DNA of 64,000 bases from Comamonas sp. lk (lineage in GTDB: Bacteria > Pseudomonadota > Gammaproteobacteria > Burkholderiales > Burkholderiaceae_C). The stretch spans positions 3,722,754-3,786,753 of the forward strand of contig NZ_UOOB01000001.1 in assembly GCF_900564145.1 (NCBI RefSeq), given 5' to 3'. Position numbers and translations under genes: made by a program. The notes beneath the pieces were generated by a model that was given only the letters and a program-made list of their open reading frames with translations, was not told the origin of the DNA and searched no databases. Below, piece after piece: positions 18,720 through 27,288 of this stretch (position 1 is the stretch's first letter; each line of letters opens with the position of its first letter).

Positions 18720-19580
18720 TCAAGCGTATTTCTTGGCGCCGCCGACGCAGACCACGGCAACCAGGGTCACGATGAGCATCGTCCAGCTCACGGTTTCCTG
18801 CAGCAGAAGCGCCGCCAGACCCAGGCCCATAAAGGGCTGGAGCAACTGCAGTTGACCGACGGCAGCAATCCCGCCCTGAGCCAGACCGCGATACCAGAAC
18901 ACAAAGCCGATCAGCATGCTGAAGATAGACACATAGGCCAGGCCGATCCAGGCCCCAGCACCCACGCTCTCCAGCGAATGCGGCATATTCAGCAAGGCCA
19001 GGGGCAGCATGACGGGCAGCGAGAACACCAATGCCCAGCTGATGACTTGCCAGCCGCCCAGCTTGCGCGAAAGCTGGGCACCTTCGGCATAGCCCATGCC
19101 GCACACAAGCACCGCAGCCAGCATCAGCAAATCGCCTTTCAGCGAGGCCTCCACGTCTCCCATGGAGGCATAGCCGGCAACGAAGGCGGCACCCACCACG
19201 GAGAACAACCAGAACGGCAGACGGGGACGCTCCCCTGCGCGCAGCACGGCAAAAAGAGCCGTGCACAAAGGCAGCAGCCCCAGAAAGACGATGGAATGCG
19301 CCGAGGTGACATGCTGCAGCGCCAAAGCCGTCAGCAGAGGAAAGCCGAGCACGCAGCCTATTGCTGTGAACAGCAGCGCAGGTGCATCGGCCAGCGTCGG
19401 CCGTGGCTGGCGCAGCAAAAGCAGCAAAGCCAGACCCAGGACGGCCGCAATTGCGGCCCGGGCGCAGGTCAGAAAAACCGGATTCAGCTCGGCCACCGCC
19501 ACACGGGTTGCAGGCAGCGAACCCGCGAAGATCGCCACCCCCACCAAACCGTTCATCCAGCCGCTGCTGCTTTTCCTCAT
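18720..19580 (-). CDS. EamA/DMT-family membrane exporter
   Basis: A 286-residue protein with about ten membrane segments arranged as two EamA repeats. The start at ATG 19580 is preceded by GGAG. Substrates of this family are metabolites or drugs and cannot be told from sequence. It is convergent with the ars operon and separated by 220 bases from the LysR gene upstream on the same strand. Confidence 0.88.
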   Translation of the reverse strand: MRKSSSGWMNGLVGVAIFAGSLPATRVAVAELNPVFLTCARAAIAAVLGLALLLLLRQPRPTLADAPALLFTAIGCVLGFPLLTALALQHVTSAHSIVFLGLLPLCTALFAVLRAGERPRLPFWLFSVVGAAFVAGYASMGDVEASLKGDLLMLAAVLVCGMGYAEGAQLSRKLGGWQVISWALVFSLPVMLPLALLNMPHSLESVGAGAWIGLAYVSIFSMLIGFVFWYRGLAQGGIAAVGQLQLLQPFMGLGLAALLLQETVSWTMLIVTLVAVVCVGGAKKYA

Positions 19581-19800
19581 CAAAAACTCCTTGTTCCGGT
19601 CTGCAGTACATCACCGGCAGCCACGGAAATCCAGGTACGGCCCCATGCAAATTCAAAGAACTGTCATGCCCATCAATCCAGCACAGTACGGGCTTCAATG
19701 ACCGGACACGGCACGCTGATCCAGCGGGTAATGGATGGAATCCAGGCGCGCTCGCAAACGCATTGACCCCAAGGGTTGAGGCAAGACCGTCAACACGTTC

Positions 19801-20724
19801 TTATAGCGCGCTGGACGAACCACCTTCTGGCGAATTGTCTGCATCTGCCTGCTCGGCCAGCCAGGCCGCAAATTTGTCTCGCGCCGCAAAGCTGGGAGCA
19901 TCCTGATTCCAGCACAGGTAATAACCACGGCCGCAGGAGACGGAGATGTCAAACGGCATCACCAGTTCGCCCGCCTGCAACTCTTTTTGCACCAGACTGC
20001 GCGGCACCACGGCCACGCCTATGCCGGCCTTGGCGGCCACGATGAGGTGCATGGTCAGATCAAAGCCCGGGCCCAGTTGCGGCTTGCAGGCCACGCCGGC
20101 CTGGGCGAACCACAGCGCCCAGTTGTCCGGGAAATTGGTGTGGTGCAGCAGGCTGGCCGCCAGAAAATCGCCGGGCCGATGGAATTGATGACTCAGGGCC
20201 GGCGCACATACGGGAACCAGTTCACGCCCCAGCAGATAGCGGGCTTGCACCTGCTCGGGCCAGCGGCGGTTGGGGCGTTTGACCTCCACCCATAAATCGA
20301 CATCGTCGCGCGTGAAGTCTTCGTCATGCTTGAACTGCCGCAGTTCCACATGGACATCGGGATTGCGCTGATTGAACTCGGGCAGGCGCGGCATCAGCCA
20401 TTGAATCGACAATGTCGGGATCACGCTCAGCCGTACCAGCTGGGGCATGGAGGCACGGCACAGCGTCTCGGCAGCCAGCTCCAGCGCCAGCACATGGCGC
20501 TCGGTCAGCTTGCGCAACTGCTCTCCGCGCGCCGTGAGCGATACCCCGGCCGAGCTGCGTTCGAAAAGGCGGCCGCCCGGCAAATGCTCTTCCAGCCGCT
20601 GTACCGCACGGCTAACGGCGGCTTGCGTGACGCAAAGCTCATCGGCCGCACGGCGAAAACTTCCATGGCGGCAGACCGCCAGGAAGGCGTGCAGTTCGAC
20701 CAGTGAGGGAGATCGGATTTTCAT
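19801..20724 (-). CDS. LysR-family regulator (GcvA-like)
   Basis: A 307-residue protein. The HTH at about residues 20-45 (SFRRAADELCVTQAAVSRAV) and the following QRLEEHLPGGRLFERS are close to GcvA-type regulators. The gene is divergent from the Bug receptor/amidohydrolase pair. A 21-bp palindrome and two direct repeats lie in the 100-base gap, overlapping its own start region, so autoregulation and control of that pair are likely. Confidence 0.92.
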   Translation of the reverse strand: MKIRSPSLVELHAFLAVCRHGSFRRAADELCVTQAAVSRAVQRLEEHLPGGRLFERSSAGVSLTARGEQLRKLTERHVLALELAAETLCRASMPQLVRLSVIPTLSIQWLMPRLPEFNQRNPDVHVELRQFKHDEDFTRDDVDLWVEVKRPNRRWPEQVQARYLLGRELVPVCAPALSHQFHRPGDFLAASLLHHTNFPDNWALWFAQAGVACKPQLGPGFDLTMHLIVAAKAGIGVAVVPRSLVQKELQAGELVMPFDISVSCGRGYYLCWNQDAPSFAARDKFAAWLAEQADADNSPEGGSSSAL

Positions 20725-20763
20725 GATGCGAGCGATGACATTATGTCATCGCACATGATGCGA
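20722..20763. promoter_or_regulatory. Operator-like palindrome flanked by direct repeats
   Basis: Positions 20732-20752 hold a perfect palindrome with arms GCGATGACA / TGTCATCGC and a 3-base centre. It is flanked by two copies of CATGATGCGA (20722-20731 and 20754-20763). The whole lies between the LysR start and the Bug receptor start, so it is the best candidate binding site for this LysR protein. Confidence 0.65.
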
Positions 20764-20824
20764 ATGTCGTTTGCCGAGCGGCAGCAGCCTACGTAATCTC
20801 GCACCTTATCCATTGAGACATAAC

Positions 20825-21802
20825 ATGCACATCAACCGTCGCGAATTCGTAAGCTTGGCCGCTGCTGCCGGCCTGTCCCCTCTGGCCCATGCCGAGGCAC
20901 CCTACCCCAACAAGCCCATCACCCTGGTCGTGCCTTTCACGCCCGGCGGCTCGGTCGATAACTCGGGCCGCCTGATGGCCGACCGCCTGAGCCGCCTGCT
21001 GGGCGTTCCGGTCATCGTGGACAACAAGGGCGGCGCTGGCGGTTCTCTGGGCTCGGCCTTTGTCGCCAAGGCCAAGCCCGATGGCTACACGCTGATCGTC
21101 ACCTCGCAAAGCACGCATGTGGTCAACCCCGCCGTCACCCCCAAGCTGCCTTATGACGCGGTCAATGACTTTGCCCCCGTCACACTGATCGACCGTCTGT
21201 CCAATGTGCTGCTGGTCAACGCCAGCCTGCCCGTGCGCAGCTTTGCCGATCTCGTCAAATATGCCCAGGCCAACCCTGGCAAGCTGAACTACGCCAGCGC
21301 AGGCACCGGCTCCGTCTCGCACCTGAGTATGGAATTGCTCAAGACCCAGGCCAAGATTGACATCACCCATGTGCCCTATCGCGGTGCCGGTGTGGCCATC
21401 ACGGACGTGATGTCGGGCCAAGTTCAGCTGGCCTGGAACAATCTGTCCACCAATCTGGCCAGCATCAAAAACGGCAAACTGCGTGCTCTCGCCGTGGCCG
21501 CCCCTCAACGCGTGGCCCAGCTGCCCGATGTGCCTACGTTTGCCGAGCTGAAGCTGCCCGACCTGAACCTCACCTCCTGGACCGGCATCGCTGCACCGGC
21601 CAAGACCCCTCAACCCATCATCGACCGCCTCTACCAGGCCATGCGCACGGTATTGCAAGACCCAGCAACCCATACAGTCTGGGACGACAAGGGCATGATG
21701 GTGCCGGAAGAGCTCAAACCCCAGGCCTACCGTGCCGAGATCATCGAGCGCATCAAGTTCTACTCGCGCATCGCCAAGGCCAATAACATCGTTCTCGAAT
21801 GA
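20825..21802 (+). CDS. Bug-family periplasmic solute receptor (tripartite tricarboxylate type)
   Basis: A 325-residue protein from ATG 20825; the upstream open frame from 20771 precedes the signal peptide and is rejected. The signal peptide begins NRREFVSLAAAAGL and ends around AHA, with a twin-arginine pattern. The mature part has the Bug signature VVPFTPGGSVDNSGR and DNKGGAGGSLGS. Bug proteins bind carboxylates, amino acids or amides in the periplasm. No TctA/TctB membrane genes are next to it. It overlaps the amidohydrolase gene by 4 bases, suggesting it binds that enzyme's substrate. Confidence 0.95.
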   Translation: MHINRREFVSLAAAAGLSPLAHAEAPYPNKPITLVVPFTPGGSVDNSGRLMADRLSRLLGVPVIVDNKGGAGGSLGSAFVAKAKPDGYTLIVTSQSTHVVNPAVTPKLPYDAVNDFAPVTLIDRLSNVLLVNASLPVRSFADLVKYAQANPGKLNYASAGTGSVSHLSMELLKTQAKIDITHVPYRGAGVAITDVMSGQVQLAWNNLSTNLASIKNGKLRALAVAAPQRVAQLPDVPTFAELKLPDLNLTSWTGIAAPAKTPQPIIDRLYQAMRTVLQDPATHTVWDDKGMMVPEELKPQAYRAEIIERIKFYSRIAKANNIVLE

Positions 21803-22998
21803 CAGCTACCGCTACGCGACAGGCGAGCTTCGCCCGTATCGTCCAGTTCCTGCCCTATGAGCAGGAGCTGGTCTCCATTCGTCGCCATCTGCACCAGAAC
21901 CCGGAGCTGGCTTTTGCCGAGCACGGAACTTCCGACTTCATCGCAGGCAAGCTGGCCGAATGGGGTTACGAAGTCACGCGCGGCATTGGCGGCACGGGCC
22001 TGGTCGGCACGCTGCGCCACGGCGACGGCAGTCGCAGCCTGGGCATTCGCGCCGACATGGATGCACTGCCGATTCAGGAAGCCACCGGCGCCGAGCATGC
22101 CAGCCGCATCGCCGGCTGCATGCATGCCTGCGGCCACGACGGCCATATGACCATGCTGCTGGGCGCGGCCAAGTATCTGGCGCGTCACCGCAACTTCAGC
22201 GGCACGCTGCACCTGATCTTCCAGCCGGCCGAAGAGCGCGGTTTCGACAGCGGCGCCAAGGCCATGGTGGAGGAAGGCCTGTTCGAGCGCTTTCCCTGCG
22301 ATGCCGTCTACGCCATGCACAACCATCCGGGTTTGCCGCAAGGCCAGTTCGCCATGCGCAGCGGCTCCTTCATGGCGGCCGGCGACCGCGTGTACGTGAA
22401 GATTGTCGGCGTTGGTGGCCATGCCGCACGCCCGCATCTGGCCGTTGATCCGCTGGTTGCAGCCGCCGCCATCGTCACCAGCCTGCAAACGGTGGTGGCA
22501 CGCAATGTGGACCCTAACGAATCGGCCGTGGTCACCGTGGGCCGTCTGCGCGCGGGCGATGCGCTGAACGTGATTCCGGCCGATGCCGAAATCGGTATCA
22601 GCGTGCGATCCCACTCGCCGGCCGTGCGCAGCCTGCTCAAGGAACGCATTACCGGGCTCATCACCGGCATTGCCCAAGGTCATGGCGCGCGGGCGGAAAT
22701 CAACTATGTGCAAGGCTATCCGGCGCTGGCCAACAACGCTCAGGCGGTAGAGCTTGCCGCCCAGGTGGCCACGGATCTGGTGGGTGCCGAGGCGGTGAAT
22801 ACGGCCTTCCCCCAGCTAATGGGCAGCGAAGACTTTGCCTACATGCTGCAGCGCTGCCCCGGCGCGCTGGTGCGCATAGGCAACGGCCCGTCCGACGGCG
22901 GACGTGGTCTGCACAACCCCAAGTACGACTTCAACGACCTCAACCTGCCCTATGGCGCAGCGTTCTGGAGCCAGCTGGCCGAGCGCTTTCTGCGCTGA
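21799..22998 (+). CDS. M20-family amidohydrolase (hippurate hydrolase/aminoacylase type)
   Basis: A 399-residue zinc enzyme. Motifs in order are GIRADMDALP, MHACGHDGHMTMLLG (metal ligands and the catalytic region), FQPAEERGFDSGAKAM, then AMHNHPG and the final MGSEDFAYML. It hydrolyses N-acyl amino acids or related amides in the cytoplasm. The start overlaps the receptor stop (ATGA), giving translational coupling. The substrate is unknown. Confidence 0.95.
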   Translation: MTATATRQASFARIVQFLPYEQELVSIRRHLHQNPELAFAEHGTSDFIAGKLAEWGYEVTRGIGGTGLVGTLRHGDGSRSLGIRADMDALPIQEATGAEHASRIAGCMHACGHDGHMTMLLGAAKYLARHRNFSGTLHLIFQPAEERGFDSGAKAMVEEGLFERFPCDAVYAMHNHPGLPQGQFAMRSGSFMAAGDRVYVKIVGVGGHAARPHLAVDPLVAAAAIVTSLQTVVARNVDPNESAVVTVGRLRAGDALNVIPADAEIGISVRSHSPAVRSLLKERITGLITGIAQGHGARAEINYVQGYPALANNAQAVELAAQVATDLVGAEAVNTAFPQLMGSEDFAYMLQRCPGALVRIGNGPSDGGRGLHNPKYDFNDLNLPYGAAFWSQLAERFLR

Positions 22999-23012
22999 AA
23001 GCTGAAAATGGT

Positions 23013-23036
23013 GAGCCTGCGCTGCGGCGCGGGCTC
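23013..23036. terminator. GC-rich hairpin between convergent genes
   Basis: GAGCCTGCGC pairs with GCGCGGGCTC (one G-U) around a TGCG loop, 15 bases after the amidohydrolase stop and 22 before the end of the convergent monooxygenase gene. There is no T run, so its efficiency as a terminator is uncertain. Confidence 0.45.
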
Positions 23037-23057
23037 GCCGAGCCAGGTTCAGGTCGT

Positions 23058-23357
23058 TCAGGTCGCGCGCGGCGGCTGCACCTCATAGACACGTAAATCC
23101 CGGTCGCCAATCCCCAGCGCGGGCCAGGCTGCACGCCAGAGCTGGATATGCGCCGACGCAAAATGCACATCCAATGCCGCCTGATCCGTCCAGCACTCCT
23201 TCACATGGATCAGCCCGGGCTGCAGCACATCCTCGGCATAGCCATATTCCAGACAGCCGGCTTCGGCGCGCGAGGCCTGCACCATGGCCCGCATGGCCGG
23301 TTTGGCGCGCTCCAGGTTTTCGGGCGGCAGGCGCACGGTGCCCACAATCAACAGCAT
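23058..23357 (-). CDS. Antibiotic biosynthesis monooxygenase (ABM) domain protein
   Basis: A 99-residue ferredoxin-like dimeric alpha-beta barrel protein. The start at ATG 23357 follows GGGAGATAG; the open frame continues upstream without a ribosome-binding site. MLLIVGTVRLPPENLERAKP and the later HVKECWTDQAALDVHFAS are typical of YgiN-like quinol monooxygenases. The role in this organism is unknown. It lies after phnX on the same strand, but with 145 bases between, so it is probably a separate unit. Confidence 0.85.
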   Translation of the reverse strand: MLLIVGTVRLPPENLERAKPAMRAMVQASRAEAGCLEYGYAEDVLQPGLIHVKECWTDQAALDVHFASAHIQLWRAAWPALGIGDRDLRVYEVQPPRAT

Positions 23358-23502
23358 TTTTCTATCTCCCAAGTAAAAACCGCCCCCACACCGAAAAGCA
23401 TGGAGGCGGCGTTTGTCTGCCATCGTAGCGGCTCGCAGCAGCCGCCCCGGCTACGCCGCTGAGCCACTCAAAACATGAGCAGCCAGTGCAACCAGGTAAA
23501 GC

Positions 23503-24375
23503 TCAAACCGGTGTTTTACCGCTGCGCATATCGGCGGCAATCTGCGCCAGCACAGCCGGCAGATCGGCCACGCTGCGCACCACATGGTGGGCTCCCGCTT
23601 GCTTGAGCTTGGCTTCGGCTGCGGCCACACGGGCCTCCACCTCGGCCGGGTCGGCCTGGGCGTATTCCTGCACCGAGTAGCCCACTTCATTGCCCGACAG
23701 GCTCAGGCCCACGGTCCACATGCCGGCGTTCAGGCCTTCCGCAATGCCGGGCACGGTGTCGTCCACCTTCACACAGGCACGCACGTCGCTGACGGACAGG
23801 GCCAGCACATTGGCCAGCGCCATATACGGGCCTGGGCGACCGCCAGCATCCAGTTCGTCACCGGCCACCACATAGTCGGGCTGCACACCGGCGGCCGCCG
23901 CCTGGGGCAGCAGCTGATTGAGCACCTCGCGCGGGTAGCCCGAGCAAGAGCCCACCTTCAGGCCATTGGCGCGCAGCCAGACCAGCAGCTCGGGCGCACC
24001 GGCGATGGGATCAGAGAACTCCGCCACCTTGGCGATCTGCATGGGCATGAAGCGGGCATAGATGGCATCCACATCGTCATGACCCGGTGCGTAGCCAAAA
24101 GCGGTTTGCCATTGGCTGGCAATGCTTTCCTCTTGCAGCAGCTGGTGGATGTGATCCCATTTGGACAGGCCCATGGGCCCGCGCGCCTGGGCCAGGGTGA
24201 TGGTGATGCCAAAAGTGGCAAAGGCTTCGACAAAGATCTGAGTGGGCGCCAGCGAGCCAAAGTCCACCAGCGTGCCGGCCCAGTCAAAGATGACGGCCTG
24301 CAAGGGAGACAGATCGGCGCTTGGAGTGCTTGTCAGCGACAGGGCCTGGGCTTCGGAAATAGCGATGGAGTTCAT
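23503..24375 (-). CDS. phnX: Phosphonoacetaldehyde hydrolase (phosphonatase)
   Basis: A 290-residue HAD-family enzyme that splits phosphonoacetaldehyde into acetaldehyde and phosphate. The nucleophile Asp31 is in FDWAGTLVDFG, and the Schiff-base Lys72 in RGPMGLSKWDH is the residue that defines phosphonatases. Later motifs are GSCSGYPREV, AGDELDAGGRPGPYM and VKVDDTVPGI. The N-terminus is about 18 residues longer than usual. It is 28 bases downstream of the iron alcohol dehydrogenase gene and last in the phn run. No phnW transaminase gene is in the window. Confidence 0.96.
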   Translation of the reverse strand: MNSIAISEAQALSLTSTPSADLSPLQAVIFDWAGTLVDFGSLAPTQIFVEAFATFGITITLAQARGPMGLSKWDHIHQLLQEESIASQWQTAFGYAPGHDDVDAIYARFMPMQIAKVAEFSDPIAGAPELLVWLRANGLKVGSCSGYPREVLNQLLPQAAAAGVQPDYVVAGDELDAGGRPGPYMALANVLALSVSDVRACVKVDDTVPGIAEGLNAGMWTVGLSLSGNEVGYSVQEYAQADPAEVEARVAAAEAKLKQAGAHHVVRSVADLPAVLAQIAADMRSGKTPV

Positions 24376-24403
24376 GATTTTTGAGGGTGTGAGCAGAGAA
24401 ATT

Positions 24404-25519
24404 TCAGGCCAGGGATCGAATGAAGTTGCGCCCGCGCGGGCCGCTGGCAGCCTTGTGCAGCATGGCGGCCCAGTCTTGCGGGGCCACGCCGTAACGCTCG
24501 GGCTCGGTGGCCACGCCCAGGCTTTGCAAAAAAGCGCTCAGCCGTTGCACGGCCACGGCGCCGGTGGAGGCATCGAAAATGGACAGCAGCGCGGCATCGG
24601 CCACATCGTCGGCACCCAGTGCCATCTCCAGCACCAGGGGCAGGCTGAAGGAGCAGGCGATGCCGTGCGGCACGCCATGCTGCAGCGTGATGTCGTAGGA
24701 CAGCGAATGCGCCAGCGCCGTCTTGGTGTTGGAAAACGCCAGGCCTGCCAGCAGCGCTGCTTGGGCCATCTCGGCGCGCAGCTGCAGATTGGGCAGATCC
24801 TGCATCAGCGCGGGCAACACGGCCAGGCAGCGGCGCGCAGCTTGCACGGCCAGCGACATGGAGACCGGGTTACGGTTCACATTCCAGATCGATTCCAGCG
24901 CGTGCGACAAGGCATCCAGCCCCGATGCCAGGGTGGCTGCCGCAGGCAGGCTGGCCATGAGCTCGGCATCGATGATGGCCGCCTCGGGCCAGGTCTGCGG
25001 CTGGTGCAGCGAGTATTTGCTGCCGCCGGCCTGATCCCAGATCGTGGCCCAGGGCGTGACTTCGCTGCCGGTGCCGGCAGTGGTGGGAATGGCAATCAAA
25101 CTCTTGTGCAGCCCAGGCGGCAGCTTCGCTCCCTGCTGCAAAACCGAGAGCAGATCGGCAAAGCGGCCCGAAGCCGTGGCACAGATCAGGGCCTTGGCCG
25201 AATCAATGGCGCTGCCGCCGCCCAGAGCCACGATAACGGGCACATAGGCATGCTCGCGCTGCACCTGCTCATACAAGGGGGCCAGCCACTGCACATCGGG
25301 GTTGGGCTGGATGCTGTCGATCACGCCGCGCAGCTGCTCGCCAATCAGATTGCGCACGCGTTGCACCAGACCCAGGCTTTCTGCTTCCGGGAAGGTGACC
25401 ACCAGGCAGTTGCGGCCTGCCAGCAAGGCCGGCAACTGATCCAGGCAGCCATTGCCGACGCTGATGCGCACGGGGTTGTGATAAGTCCACACGGGGAAAG
25501 CCTTCTCAATAATTTTCAA
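24404..25519 (-). CDS. Iron-containing alcohol dehydrogenase associated with phosphonate use
   Basis: A 371-residue group III alcohol dehydrogenase. GGGSAIDSAKAL binds the cofactor; metal ligands are expected in DALSHALES, ALAHSLSY and HGVPHG. It starts at a TTG (25519): no ATG lies in the early frame and an in-frame stop lies upstream. From memory a subfamily of these enzymes is annotated as phosphonate-metabolism associated, and the position between phnE and phnX supports that. Oxidation of a hydroxyalkylphosphonate to phosphonoacetaldehyde, or the reverse, is a plausible reaction but is inferred. Confidence 0.88.
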   Translation of the reverse strand: MKIIEKAFPVWTYHNPVRISVGNGCLDQLPALLAGRNCLVVTFPEAESLGLVQRVRNLIGEQLRGVIDSIQPNPDVQWLAPLYEQVQREHAYVPVIVALGGGSAIDSAKALICATASGRFADLLSVLQQGAKLPPGLHKSLIAIPTTAGTGSEVTPWATIWDQAGGSKYSLHQPQTWPEAAIIDAELMASLPAAATLASGLDALSHALESIWNVNRNPVSMSLAVQAARRCLAVLPALMQDLPNLQLRAEMAQAALLAGLAFSNTKTALAHSLSYDITLQHGVPHGIACSFSLPLVLEMALGADDVADAALLSIFDASTGAVAVQRLSAFLQSLGVATEPERYGVAPQDWAAMLHKAASGPRGRNFIRSLA

Positions 25520-25525
25520 GCGAAA

Positions 25526-25573
25526 CCTGACTGAAGCGCTTGATTCAAAAGCGCTTGCAGCTCATATTTCAGG
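25526..25573. repeat. Dispersed AAGCGCTT repeat between phnE and the alcohol dehydrogenase gene
   Basis: Two AAGCGCTT words (25534-25541 and 25549-25556) are separated by 7 bases and followed by GCAGCTCATATTTCAGG. It fills most of the 90-base gap inside the phn run and ends a few bases before the TTG start of the dehydrogenase gene. It could form a hairpin in the mRNA. Confidence 0.65.
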
Positions 25574-25609
25574 AGTATCAGAAGAGGCAGAGCCGGAGCA
25601 GCTCGGACC

Positions 25610-26449
25610 TCAGTGACGTGCGCCTTGCTGGATGCGGCTGCGCAGCGCGTTGGAAACCAGATCGGCGGCAATCACCATCACCGTGATGACGATGATGCAG
25701 GTGGCGGTTTCCTGGTAGCGAAACAGCTTGAGGCTGCTGACCAGCTCAAAGCCCAGACCGCCGGCGCCCACCATGCCCAGCACGGTGGCAGAGCGCAGAT
25801 TGACCTCGAAGCGATAGAGCACCACGGCAATCCAAGCCGTAATCACCTGCGGCACCACGCCAAAGGCAATGATTTGCAGCTGGCTGGCTCCGGCACTGCG
25901 CAGGGCTTGCAGCGGGCCGTCGTCGATTTCTTCAATCGCCTCGGCAAAGAACTTGCCCAGCATGCCCATGCCGTGCAGAGCCAGAGCCAGCACGCCGGGG
26001 AAAGGGCCCAGACCCACGGCCGAGACAAAGACCAGGGCCAGGATCAACTCGTTGATGCTGCGTACCACGTTGAGGAACTGGCGCGTGATACGGCGCAGCC
26101 AGTGCCAGCTGTGCAGATTGCTGGCCGCGATGAAGGACAGCGGCAGCGCCAGCATGACCGACAGCAGCGTGCCCCAGATGGCGATCTGAATCGTCTCCAG
26201 CGCCGGCGCCCACAGACGCGGCAGTATGGACATGTCCGGCGGCACGGAGCGGGTCAGAAAATCGCCTATCTGCGGCATGCCGCCAGCCAGCTCGCCCCAG
26301 CTCATCTGCGCGCCGCCTGCGCTCCAGTGCAGCAGCCAGGCAATGGCCAGCGCCAGCGCCGCATAGCCCAGCCAGCCGCCTTTGCCTTCGGGCCGGCCCG
26401 CCGTCCACTGCCAGCCGTCACGCTGGGTGTTCAAGGTATTGCTGCTCAT
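25610..26449 (-). CDS. phnE: Phosphonate ABC transporter permease
   Basis: A 279-residue inner-membrane protein with about six membrane segments. The EAA loop that docks on the ATPase is EAIEEIDDGPLQALRSAGAS. ATG 26449 is chosen because GGAGG lies 6 bases before it; its A is shared with the phnC stop codon (TGATG). It forms the channel of PhnCDE. A repeat separates it from the alcohol dehydrogenase gene. Confidence 0.95.
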   Translation of the reverse strand: MSSNTLNTQRDGWQWTAGRPEGKGGWLGYAALALAIAWLLHWSAGGAQMSWGELAGGMPQIGDFLTRSVPPDMSILPRLWAPALETIQIAIWGTLLSVMLALPLSFIAASNLHSWHWLRRITRQFLNVVRSINELILALVFVSAVGLGPFPGVLALALHGMGMLGKFFAEAIEEIDDGPLQALRSAGASQLQIIAFGVVPQVITAWIAVVLYRFEVNLRSATVLGMVGAGGLGFELVSSLKLFRYQETATCIIVITVMVIAADLVSNALRSRIQQGARH

Positions 26450-27288
26450 CACAGACCTCCTGCCGTGGCGGCCATCGAAGCACTGGCAGGCAGCCAGACG
26501 CCGGCGGGCGTCAACCCGGTTCTGGCTTCGCCGCCCTGCGCCGCAGGCTGCGCCTCTTGCTGTGCACTGTGATAAATGGCATCGAGAGCGGCCTCGTCCA
26601 GATCGGCGGGCGCGCCATCGAACACCATGCGGCCCTGGGCCAGTCCCACCACACGGTCGCCAAATTCGCGGGCGTAATCGACCTGGTGCAGATTGCAGAC
26701 CACAGCAATGCCCATCTCCCGCGTGGCATCGCGCAGATATTGCAGCACGCTGCGCGCGGTCTTGGGGTCCAGGCTGGCCACGGGTTCGTCGGCCAGAATT
26801 ACCTGCGGCTGCTGGGCCAGGGCACGGGCAATGCCCACGCGCTGCATCTGCCCGCCAGACAGGGCTTGCGTGCGTTCATCGGCCTTGTGGGCCAGGCCCA
26901 CGCGCTCCAGGCATTGCTGGGCCAGATCAATATCGCTTTGCCTGAACAGCTGCAGCACCGAGGCCAGCGTGCCCACTTGGCCCAGACGGCCGGTCAGCAC
27001 GTTCTTGCGCACCGACAGGCGCTGCACCAGGTTGTGGTGCTGAAACACCATGGCCACATGACGGGCCAGTTCGCGGCGCGAGTGCTTTTGCATCAGATCG
27101 ATGCCGCCCACTTGCAGCGTGCCGCTGTCGGGCTGGTTCAGACCATTCATGCAGCGCAGCAAGGTGGATTTGCCCGCACCCGAAAGGCCCAGCATCACCA
27201 CGAACTCACCAGCCTTCACATCCATGTCTATGCCATGCAGCACATGGTTGCTGCCATAGCTTTTACGCAGATTGCGGATGCTGATCAT
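26449..27288 (-). CDS. phnC: Phosphonate ABC transporter ATP-binding protein
   Basis: A 279-residue ABC ATPase. Walker A is GLSGAGKST, the signature is LSGGQMQRVGIARAL, and Walker B is VILADEPVASLDP, followed by a His switch in VVCNLHQVD. It powers import of phosphonates. It overlaps the end of phnD by 4 bases and shares one base with the start of phnE, so the three genes are translationally coupled. The C-terminal tail is extended and rich in Ala. Confidence 0.96.
   Translation of the reverse strand: MISIRNLRKSYGSNHVLHGIDMDVKAGEFVVMLGLSGAGKSTLLRCMNGLNQPDSGTLQVGGIDLMQKHSRRELARHVAMVFQHHNLVQRLSVRKNVLTGRLGQVGTLASVLQLFRQSDIDLAQQCLERVGLAHKADERTQALSGGQMQRVGIARALAQQPQVILADEPVASLDPKTARSVLQYLRDATREMGIAVVCNLHQVDYAREFGDRVVGLAQGRMVFDGAPADLDEAALDAIYHSAQQEAQPAAQGGEARTGLTPAGVWLPASASMAATAGGL

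Noticed and set aside
19801..20724. Calling the LysR gene gcvA
   Set aside because: Likeness is at family level only; position next to a Bug receptor and amidohydrolase suggests another regulon.
24242..25534. 430-residue plus-strand frame opposite the iron alcohol dehydrogenase gene
   Set aside because: Antisense shadow; no recognisable domain, and the minus-strand gene is convincing.
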